A stretch of DNA of 8,272 nt, taken from assembly GCA_903927685.1 (NCBI GenBank), contig CAIYOB010000668.1, positions 1 through 8,272 of the forward strand, read 5' to 3'. The notes below the pieces were generated by a model that saw nothing but the letters and a program-made list of their open reading frames with translations, was not told the DNA's origin and ran no database searches. A program made the position numbers and the translations under genes. Shown one piece after another: positions 1-5,315 of this stretch; the stretch's first letter is position 1, and every line of letters begins with the position of its first letter. This stretch comes from an uncultured Planctomycetaceae bacterium. GTDB lineage: Bacteria; Planctomycetota; Planctomycetia; Pirellulales; Pirellulaceae.

Positions 1-213
1 CACCCCGACGGATCGCAAAGCCACAACGGCGAGGTCTACGCCCAAACCCTCGCCGCGCTGCGCGAACTCCCCGGCTGCGTGGGCCTGCATCTCTGCGGCG
101 CCTACCTCCGCAACGAAACCCGCAAACGGGCCATCCGGGCCGCCGACGAAACACCGGACACGGAGGCCATTGAGGCCATCACCCGAGCGAACCGACAATC
201 TGCCCAGAAATAG
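1..213 (+). CDS. C-terminal end of a probable glycoside hydrolase (5' end outside window)
   Basis: Frame 1 is open from the first base to a TAG at 211-213 and encodes the last 70 residues of a protein. The segment PGCVGLHLCGAYLRN (residues 24-38 of the fragment) resembles the end of a TIM-barrel glycosidase strand, where planctomycete glycan hydrolases carry 'VGLH' followed by a polar stretch. It is followed by a charged helix ending in ITRANRQ, a usual way for such a barrel to finish. The hydrolase assignment is inferred from this resemblance and from the sulfatase just downstream; no catalytic acid can be assigned in so short a piece. The coding frame itself is well supported: natural codon use, no internal stop and a plausible C-terminus. 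The gene would act on a polysaccharide or oligosaccharide, probably outside the cytoplasm, but its substrate cannot be read from this fragment. Confidence 0.5.
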   Translation, partial: HPDGSQSHNGEVYAQTLAALRELPGCVGLHLCGAYLRNETRKRAIRAADETPDTEAIEAITRANRQSAQK

Positions 214-229
214 CCACCGATGAACAGCG

Positions 230-432
230 TTGAATTTGAAACTGCTCGGCCACGTGCTCCAGCGGCGGAAGTTGGCCGACGCCCTCAGCATCCGCGTCGT
301 CACGGCGGATGTGCATTGGGAGTTCGAACGCGTCCGCAATCCAGCCCGGCCGGAACCACCCTGACCGTGCCCGCGCTCCAGTATTGGAACGTCCTCGAAC
401 GCTCCCTCGCCAACGAAAGAGCCACACCATGA
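230..432 (+). pseudogene. Frameshifted remnant of an unidentified gene, ending in an ATGA overlap with the sulfatase
   Basis: Two short protein-like stretches lie in adjacent frames. Frame 2 (230-364) reads [18 protein letters not shown], then [16 protein letters not shown], and stops at 362. Frame 1 downstream of about 345 reads [16 protein letters not shown] and stops at 430-432. Joining them needs one net shift near 335-350, in the GC-rich run around GCCCGGCCGG, and would give a continuous '...[24 protein letters not shown]...'. The 'VPALQYWNV' ending resembles the terminal beta-strand of C-terminal domains in glycan-active proteins, but I do not recognise the family. There is no good start codon: frame 2 is closed by a TGA at 221-223 just upstream. 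Its final TGA overlaps the sulfatase ATG (429-432, ATGA), as expected if the intact ancestor was translationally coupled to the sulfatase. Chance frames cannot be excluded. Confidence 0.3.
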
Positions 433-1576
433 ACCCCGTCTTCCCGCTTGTCGTTGCGGTTCTTGCGCTCCGTTGCGGCGAAGTCGTCGCGGCTGACCAG
501 CCCAACATCGTGATCATCCTTGCTGATGATCTCGGCTACGGCGATGTGGGCTGCTTTGGAGCGAAAGACATCCGCACGCCGAACCTCGACCGCATGGCGG
601 CGGCTGGGATGCAGTTCACGGATTTGTACGTCGCCGCGCCGCTGTGCAGCCCGTCGCGGGCGGCGTTGCTCACGGGCCGGCAGCCGGCGCGTTGCGGCGT
701 GCCGTATGTGCTATTCCCGGCGGAGCATCAGGGCCTGCCGCCGGAGGAGATCACGCTCGCCGAACTCCTGAAGCCCGTGGGCTACGTCACGGGCATGGTG
801 GGCAAGTGGCACCTTGGCTGGCGGCGCGAGCTGCGGCCGCAGCGGCAGGGTTTCGATGAGTCCTCACCTCGGACAACGGTGCGAATCCGCGCAATCCCGC
901 CAAGGCCAACAGGAACCCGCGATTCCCCGGCCGCGCCTTGGGCGGCAGCAACGGTCCGCTCCGCGCCGGCAAGGCCACGACCTACGAGGGCGGCGTCCGC
1001 GTCCCGGGCCTCGCCTGGTGGCCCGGCACCATCGCCGCCGGGCGTCTAGAAACCACGCCCTGCAGCACGCTCGATGTCTTCCCCACGCTGGCCAAACTGG
1101 CCGGAGCCACGCTGCCGGAGGGCGTGACGCTCGACGGCGTGGACATCTCGCCTTTGCTCAAAGGCCAGCCCGATCCGGGAGCCGCGCCGCGTCTGCTCAC
1201 GCACTACTTCGGCGGGCAACTGCAAGCCGTGCGCGAGGGCCGGTGGAAGCTGTTCGTGCCCATTGCCTCCCTGCCGGAGAAACGGTTTCCCAGCCTGTGG
1301 TTCGACCACCAAGAGGGCCTCTTCGAGCGCCAGCACCGCCTTTGGCCGCAGCCCGTGCTCTATGACCTCCACGCCGACCCCGGCGAGACTACCGACCTCG
1401 CCGCGCACCAGCCCGAAATCGTCCGGCACCTGCTGAACCGTGCCCGAGCCTTCGACACCGCCTTCCAGCCGCACCTCCGCCCGCTGCACCTCCTGCCCGG
1501 CCCTGAACCACCCGCGCCCGGCCAGATCCGCACGGCAGATGACAATCTGAGCGAGTGGAAGAAGCTCACTGAATGA
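429..1576 (+). pseudogene. Secreted type I (formylglycine) arylsulfatase, disrupted by an internal out-of-frame deletion
   Basis: Fragment A starts at ATG 429 and reads as a sulfatase through residue 144. It has a Sec signal peptide (about 1-22, cleaved near VVAA-DQ), the metal-binding aspartates in LADDLGYGD (D33, D34), the CSPSR motif whose C73 would become formylglycine, and GKWHLG (K126, H128). At GFDE, about position 860, similarity stops and the frame runs on to a TGA at 1047-1049 without sulfatase sequence. Fragment B resumes one frame over from about 860 as VLTSDNG, followed by [31 protein letters not shown], a WKL strand and LYDLHADPGE, and ends at 1576. Frame 2 is closed by a TGA at 857-859, which pins the junction to roughly 855-865. 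The 100-150 residues that family members carry between GFD and SDNG are absent, including the PH-type substrate-binding histidine region. As written the gene cannot make an active sulfatase. An assembly collapse is the main alternative to a true deletion. Confidence 0.85.
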
Positions 1577-1661
1577 CGGGCAAAGCGGTCCTCACTTTCC
1601 TTCGATCTGCTGCAACGCGTCTGCGGCGGCTGCGCTGAGAGCTTGTCCCGACCGTCACAGC

Positions 1662-2456
1662 TCACCCGACCGCGTGGCCGCGTGTGGCGGCGAGCTCGCG
1701 TATGGCCTGGGCGACGGTGGGGGAGTCCTTGCGCAGGATCCCGGTGTGGTTGCTCGCGACCTTCGCGCTCACCTTGAGGTTCGGGTTGCGAGTGAGGATC
1801 GGATCAAGCACGGTTCGCCCCTGCTCCATCTCCCCGTCCGAGGTCCCGAGGCTGTCGCCCGTGGCCATGACGAACCGCACCGGGCGGGTCAGGCGTTCGA
1901 GGACCGGCCCGCTGGCGGCGGCAATCTCGTTGAGTTCGATGGCGACCTCGGCGTGCTGGTCAGCCGTCATCCGCGCACCCAGGCCGAACCGGGCAGCGAG
2001 CGGAAGCAACAACCGCCACCGGCGGAACATCTTCCGGATCGCCTCACGGCCAGCCTCACCGGTCACGCCGACCGGAAAGGCGTCCACGATCACCGCCCCC
2101 TGGACGCGGTTCGGGTTCCGGTCGATCCAGTACCACGCCAAGATGCCTCCGAGGGACCAGCCCACCAGCAGTGGCCGGTCCACACCCCGGGCCTTGAGGA
2201 CTGCATCGAGACCCTGGATCATCTCTCCGAACGAGTAGCCCGCCGAGCGTTCCGATTTGCCGCGGGCGCGCTCGTCGTAGGTGATGTGCCGGTAGTCGCT
2301 GCCGAGGTCGGTGATGACTCGCCGCCAGTGCGACTGGTCGGCGTAGCCGCCGTTGAGGTAGACCACGGGAAGACCGCTGCCACCGCTGTCGCTCACGTAC
2401 AGCGCGGTGTCATCGACTGGCACCATGCCCGTCCAGGCGGATTGCTTGATGGCCAT
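1662..2456 (-). CDS. Alpha/beta hydrolase
   Basis: A 264-residue single-domain alpha/beta-hydrolase. The start at 2456 is preferred over the ATG at 2498 because GAAGGGGAA lies a few bases before it. In sequence order there is a first-strand region (PVVYLNGGY, residues 30-38, likely oxyanion hole), the loop YDERARGKS (60-68), the nucleophile elbow GWSLGG with Ser101, a variable helical lid (about 135-190), strand VMATGDSLG with Asp201 as probable acid, and SNHTGILRK with His237 as the catalytic histidine. A soluble cytoplasmic enzyme is expected, as no signal peptide or membrane segment is visible. It could be an esterase, lactonase or C-C hydrolase; the substrate is not readable. The DERARGKS loop and the 'LVGWSLGGILAWYW' helix look to me like actinobacterial homologues, suggesting transfer, but this is pattern recognition only. 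It converges on the broken sulfatase and is separated by about 320 bases from the next gene upstream on its strand. Confidence 0.9.
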   Translation of the reverse strand: MAIKQSAWTGMVPVDDTALYVSDSGGSGLPVVYLNGGYADQSHWRRVITDLGSDYRHITYDERARGKSERSAGYSFGEMIQGLDAVLKARGVDRPLLVGWSLGGILAWYWIDRNPNRVQGAVIVDAFPVGVTGEAGREAIRKMFRRWRLLLPLAARFGLGARMTADQHAEVAIELNEIAAASGPVLERLTRPVRFVMATGDSLGTSDGEMEQGRTVLDPILTRNPNLKVSAKVASNHTGILRKDSPTVAQAIRELAATRGHAVG

Positions 2457-2777
2457 GCGTTCCCCTTCATGCGTCCATATCGACATGCCGGGAAACAAGT
2501 GCGCAGGATCAAGTGCTAGTAGATCATCGCGGAATACCCATCGTGTCCGCCGCTACCAAACCGTGCCCCGCGCCACATCGAGCTCGTGGGCAAAGCAGTC
2601 AAAGCGGGATGGCTGGGTCACTGACGTCACCTTTGTTGCCGAACGGCTGCCTTCAGCAGATCGCAGCCAACAGATTCTCAATACCGCAGGACTTCATCGC
2701 GATTCTGCTGCAAGGCTTTGTTCTGCCTCCTGACCTGCCGAGTGGCCATAGCCCCCGAATCTCCACGCATACCGCCT
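2457..2777. other. Intergenic stretch between the hydrolase and the HEAT-like gene; no gene seen
   Basis: About 320 bases upstream of the hydrolase and downstream of the HEAT-like gene, both on the - strand. Short open stretches exist, for example a - strand peptide ending QNRDEVLRY at 2678-2749, but none has both a convincing start and recognisable content. A perfect 8-bp palindrome, TGACGTCA, lies at 2622-2629. The promoter of the hydrolase should be in this interval, but I cannot point to a convincing -35/-10 pair. Confidence 0.5.
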
Positions 2778-3320
2778 TCACGCAGCAACCTCCCCGAGCC
2801 ATCCCAGAGCCACTGCGGCTGCGGCATGGACTTCCACTCCATCGTCAACCAGAGGCTCAAGAGCGCATGACAGTCGAGCTGCCAATAGTCGATCGAGCGT
2901 GCCGCCAATTGCATGCCGGGCACTGAGAAACTTGTTCAGTTCGCAGATCCCTCCGCAGCTCTCGTATCCATCGCGACGAATCAACGCACCGAGGATCGCC
3001 TCCACAATCTCATCATCCGGGAGCGGACAACGGATCAGCAGCTTGAGGCCGACGACTCGCATGTCGGCGTCGTCGGAGGCTAGCAACCGTCGCGGTAGTT
3101 CCGTAGGGACGGCAAGAGCGTCGGGATTCTTGTGAAGATAGAACGCAGCGGCTCCTCCGAGTTCCCAGAGGGCGTGAAGGTCCTCCGTATGTTGATAGAC
3201 GCGGTCAAACAGCGTGCGAAATTGATTGGGCGTGAGAGACGCCACGTCTTTCATGTTGTCCACGCGCGCAAGGAGCTCGGCCAGTTCGGCGGGAGAACGA
3301 TGTTCGTTCCAGTCGACCAT
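2778..3320 (-). CDS. HEAT-repeat-like hypothetical protein
   Basis: A 180-residue, all-helical-looking protein of unknown function. The ATG at 3320 is preferred to the one two codons upstream (3326) because GAGGGA then sits at Shine-Dalgarno distance. After a polar N-terminus (MVDWNEHRSPAELAELL), residues about 70-180 show repeating amphipathic helix pairs: ELPRRLLASDDADMRVVGLK, DDEIVEAILGALI, and near the end ALEPLVDDGVEVHAAAAVAL. The 'D..VR..A...LG' style is that of HEAT/armadillo-like scaffolds that bind other proteins. No signal peptide, membrane helix or catalytic motif is visible, so it is probably cytoplasmic. It starts 51 bases after the antitoxin stop on the same strand and could share the toxin-antitoxin transcript. 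Whether it belongs functionally with that pair is unknown. I do not recognise a named family. Confidence 0.7.
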   Translation of the reverse strand: MVDWNEHRSPAELAELLARVDNMKDVASLTPNQFRTLFDRVYQHTEDLHALWELGGAAAFYLHKNPDALAVPTELPRRLLASDDADMRVVGLKLLIRCPLPDDEIVEAILGALIRRDGYESCGGICELNKFLSARHAIGGTLDRLLAARLSCALEPLVDDGVEVHAAAAVALGWLGEVAA

Positions 3321-3371
3321 CCACATTCCCTCATTTGCTGGCCGAACGTTCCGGGATACGAGGCGGCGGAC

Positions 3372-3587
3372 CTAGCGCGATCCATTGGTAACCGACCCTG
3401 GCCGCCGCTCTCGTTCATCCCTTAGTTCGTCGTGTTTCGGTTTCCATATCGGTCGCCCCGAGGCTTCTTGTCGGCGTCGTGCATCGTCGAGCATGGCAAC
3501 GAAATCGCCACCGAATCGCTCGGACATTTCGCGCCGCACTCGATGGATTTCTTCGAGGATGGGGTCATTCGTTAGTTTCTGAATCAT
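3372..3587 (-). CDS. Probable antitoxin of a type II toxin-antitoxin pair (partner of the PIN toxin)
   Basis: A 71-residue, highly charged small protein. Its core, DPILEEIHRVRREMSERFGG (residues 8-27), then MLDDARRRQEASGRPIW (32-48), is a motif set I associate with small proteins encoded directly next to PIN-domain toxins in planctomycetes and cyanobacteria. The helix at 9-27 and the segment ending in GRPIW look like the toxin-binding part. No classical ribbon-helix-helix or AbrB DNA-binding domain is obvious, so autoregulation cannot be claimed. The start codon at 3587 lies inside the toxin gene, with a 23-base overlap in a different frame, which predicts translational coupling. The C-terminal 20 residues are low-complexity Arg/Glu/Ser and probably disordered. 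Function is inferred from length, charge and context. Confidence 0.7.
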   Translation of the reverse strand: MIQKLTNDPILEEIHRVRREMSERFGGDFVAMLDDARRRQEASGRPIWKPKHDELRDERERRPGSVTNGSR

Positions 3588-4053
3588 CGGCCATCATCTC
3601 TTCCGGTGTACAGATTATGGGAATGGGCATCGAAAGATCGTTCAGCAGCTTGTGGATGCGTGGCAGGATCATGGCATTGGCAATGTGTCGACAGTTCCAC
3701 GTCAATAGGTATTGTATCCGATGATGTGCCACAATGGCGATATGTAACGCATCGGTGCGAGCCATTGGCGGTAGAATTGCCCGATTCATGATCTCATCGG
3801 CAATTTGAGCAATCGCCGGATGCAAAGGCAAGAGCGGGATCCCATCCAATGACTCCAATCTCTCTGCAGCCAACGTAGGGTCCCCGGCGGACGCTTCATC
3901 GATCACGTATTGTGACACCACGAGTTCATACTTGAATCGCTCGTTGTTCCACCATTCGTGCGTCAGCAATTGCCGGGCAGCCATGACCACTTGCGAGCTG
4001 GGACGTTGTCGCAGATAGCTGACGATCGATGTCTCGATGTAAACCGTGTCCAT
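3565..4053 (-). CDS. PIN-domain ribonuclease, VapC-like toxin
   Basis: A 162-residue PIN-domain protein expected to be a Mg-dependent RNase toxin cleaving tRNA or rRNA. The N-terminus MDTVYIETSIVSYL supplies the first acidic position as Glu7; many VapC proteins have Asp here, while this subgroup has 'YIETS'. The second acidic residue is Glu53 in VIDEASAGD, and the third is Asp101 in ARTDALHIA. The motif TWNCRHIAN (118-126) is the usual late PIN signature with its polar residue (Asn120). All key positions are present and the length is slightly above the usual 130-150. The start at 4053 is backed by AAAGGATGA about 7 bases upstream. The toxin is the promoter-proximal gene and overlaps the antitoxin start by 23 bases, the reverse of the canonical vapB-vapC order. 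Target RNA and activity are not readable from sequence. Confidence 0.88.
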   Translation of the reverse strand: MDTVYIETSIVSYLRQRPSSQVVMAARQLLTHEWWNNERFKYELVVSQYVIDEASAGDPTLAAERLESLDGIPLLPLHPAIAQIADEIMNRAILPPMARTDALHIAIVAHHRIQYLLTWNCRHIANAMILPRIHKLLNDLSMPIPIICTPEEMMADDSETNE

Positions 4054-4560
4054 CGCGTCATCCTTTCACGACGATTAGGATAACCGGCTGGCGTCCTGGA
4101 CCATTCCATTGTCGACGACGTAACCGCCCGCTCGAGTTCATCCGTTCGTCGGCATCGTTCGTCTGCGGTCTGCGGCCGCATGGGCGACCGCCGCCCGTCA
4201 CCACGGCGGCTATCCTACCGCGCACAGGACGCGACGGCAAGTATCTTCTTCGTCGCGCGCCGTCGCGCGGATGTATTCGGTTCCGCCCACCCATCGCCGG
4301 GATGGCCTGGTTTGGCGCGAGGACTCGCACGTTTCGTCGATTCCGGGAATGCGATAGCGGACAGACGCGACCGAAGCGGACGCCCCCGGGAACCATGCGA
4401 CTTCGTCAGCAGAGTCTTCGGCGCGCTGGGCGAGCCCGGTTTGCCGACTTGTAATTATCCCGCCGGGGTGTCCTAGCTCCGGCAGTGGTCTCTGGCCAGT
4501 TTGGTTGATAATGCCCGGCAGATAATGGACGAAGCGGCGACGGTGACGAGGAATCGCAGT

Positions 4561-4594
4561 CGTGTTCTCCGGCTGGCACCGTCCAGAGAACACG
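4561..4594. repeat. Perfect 9-bp inverted repeat with 16-base loop
   Basis: CGTGTTCTC at 4561-4569 is exactly complementary to GAGAACACG at 4586-4594. The loop holds a minor CGG/CCG pairing (4570-4572 with 4579-4581). It is not followed by a T-run, so it is not a standard terminator. It could be an operator, an IS-end remnant or chance. Confidence 0.45.
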
Positions 4595-4636
4595 CAGCAG
4601 GCGTGGGGCGCGCCAAGCCCGCAAGCTGCTGATGGG

Positions 4637-4685
4637 TCCGGGGTTGCAGTCCCGGATGTGCTCAGGAGCCGGGGACAATCCCGGC
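4637..4685. repeat. Two adjacent 6-bp GC hairpins
   Basis: TCCGGG (4637-4642) pairs with CCCGGA (4651-4656) across an 8-base loop. Eleven bases later GCCGGG (4668-4673) pairs with CCCGGC (4680-4685) across a 6-base loop. The stems share the CCGGG/CCCGG core. Neither is followed by a T-tract. Short GC stems are common in such DNA, so significance is modest. Confidence 0.3.
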
Positions 4686-5054
4686 CAAGTTAGGCGGGAG
4701 AACACGGTTCCGGCGAAAAGAACGCAACTCCGGGCGTTTGACAACTGTCGCCGACAGCCAGCGCTGCGGCGTGCGGCACTTGGCGCTGAAGACCGAGCAA
4801 GCGTTTCTGTATCGGGAGGTTCGCTGCGGGTTTAACAGGCTCATGAACGGGCCTTGGCCGAGGGCTATGCTGGAGTGGAATTATGCGAAACTTGGGGGCT
4901 GCCACACGTTCGCGGCCAGCGGGTGGGCCAACAGCTCCTGCCACTTGCGATCGGCCGACGCCGCTAGCAATTCGGGTCCTCAGTTGCCCCGTGCCGTACG
5001 TGACGTGAGCGGCGGCTTGACTCGGCGATCGGTCGCGACGGGGCGGGCCGGGCA

Positions 5055-5097
5055 CCTTCTCCATCCAGACGCGGCTCCGGCCGCGTCCTGGCGAAGG
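5055..5097. repeat. Strong extended hairpin (REP-like palindrome)
   Basis: GACGCGGC (5068-5075) pairs perfectly with GCCGCGTC (5080-5087) around the tetraloop TCCG. The stem extends by CCA/TGG (5065-5067 with 5089-5091, one bulged C at 5088). After a small internal loop it continues with CCTTC/GAAGG (5055-5059 with 5093-5097), about 16 bp in all. No T-run follows. This is the form expected of a dispersed REP-type palindrome, though repetition elsewhere in the genome cannot be checked here. Confidence 0.5.
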
Positions 5098-5107
5098 CAG
5101 CGGCAAT

Positions 5108-5128
5108 GGTCGGCAGAATTTGCCGACC
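5108..5128. repeat. 8-bp hairpin with GAATT loop
   Basis: GGTCGGCA (5108-5115) pairs perfectly with TGCCGACC (5121-5128) around a 5-base loop. A TTTT follows shortly after (within 5131-5136), so it is weakly terminator-like on the + strand. No gene ends just upstream, so I list it only as an inverted repeat. Confidence 0.4.
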
Positions 5129-5165
5129 CGGTTTTGTACGGTCGACGTCGGGAGAATACGATGAA

Positions 5166-5223
5166 CGTAGGGCGAGTTTCCCAACCTGCCGCGTTTCGGG
5201 CAGGTTGGGAAACCTGCCCTACG
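5166..5223. repeat. Large hairpin: 25-bp arms, 8-base loop, MITE/REP-like
   Basis: The left arm (5166-5190) begins CGTAGGGC and ends TTTCCCAACCTGCC. The right arm (5199-5223) begins GGCAGGTTGGGAAA and ends GCCCTACG. The arms are complementary except for two adjacent positions (5174-5175 against 5214-5215). The loop is GCGTTTCG. The near-perfect fit over 25 bp is far beyond chance. It ends 93 bases before the start of the intact sulfatase. The element is the right size for a non-autonomous palindromic repeat (REP or MITE); I believe similar TAGGGCAGGTTTCCCAACCTGCC-type palindromes recur in planctomycete genomes, but that is memory and not checked. It could also fold in the 5' leader of the sulfatase transcript. 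Confidence 0.8.
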
Positions 5224-5304
5224 GAGGCGTCGGCGTTCGCGACTCGTGACTACGACCGCGGCGAACCGCAGAAGCGAGTCCGGCTGCCACTAGCGAATTG
5301 AAAC

Positions 5305-5310
5305 GGAGGT
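5305..5310 (+). promoter_or_regulatory. Shine-Dalgarno sequence that fixes the sulfatase start at 5316
   Basis: GGAGGT lies 5 bases before ATG 5316. This near-consensus site decides against the in-frame TTG at 5298, which lies upstream of it and would add six residues before the signal peptide. Confidence 0.85.
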
Positions 5311-5315
5311 ATCGC

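Larger units (their letters stand above)
4054..5315. other. 1.26-kb stretch with no recognisable gene, rich in inverted repeats
   Basis: This gap separates the divergent toxin (- strand) and sulfatase (+ strand) units and must carry both promoters. Open frames are abundant because of the GC content, but none combines a Shine-Dalgarno sequence, a sensible N-terminus and family-like sequence. Translations are rich in Arg/Pro/Gly and differ in every frame. What is visible is a set of hairpin-forming inverted repeats (4561-4594, 4637-4656, 4668-4685, 5055-5097, 5108-5128, 5166-5223), listed separately. No tRNA cloverleaf was found by eye. The segment may be decayed coding sequence plus palindromic repeat insertions; a structured noncoding RNA is possible but unsupported. 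Confidence 0.55.

Noticed and set aside
309..428. An upstream ATG at 309 extending the sulfatase N-terminus by 40 residues
   Set aside because: The extra residues are Arg/Pro-rich without family similarity. The ATG at 429 opens directly into a normal signal peptide.
1574..1657. Possible bidirectional terminator between the convergent sulfatase and hydrolase (TGACGG at 1574-1579, CCGTCA at 1652-1657)
   Set aside because: The loop exceeds 70 bases, the inner pairing is interrupted and there is no T-tract, so the evidence is too weak to annotate.
1674..2519. A 281-codon open frame on the + strand opposite the alpha/beta hydrolase
   Set aside because: The - strand frame has a complete hydrolase fold with a GWSLGG elbow, while the + strand translation resembles nothing and is an antisense shadow.
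5134..5162. Promoter-like TTGTAC, 17 bases, TACGAT upstream of the sulfatase
   Set aside because: Only 3/6 and 4/6 matches to sigma-70 consensus in GC-rich DNA, and planctomycete promoters are poorly defined, so chance is likely.
4690..5301. Overlapping open frames on both strands (4738-5301 + and 4690-5184 -) as possible genes
   Set aside because: Neither has a ribosome site or recognisable content, and they run through the hairpin repeats, whose translation gives palindromic-repeat peptides typical of false gene calls.
5298..5315. TTG start for the intact sulfatase
   Set aside because: GGAGGT at 5305-5310 lies downstream of it and is correctly spaced for ATG 5316.
4054..5315. tRNA or CRISPR in the geneless stretch
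   Set aside because: No cloverleaf with a TpsiC arm and no regularly spaced direct repeats were found by eye; the repeats seen are inverted and differ from each other.
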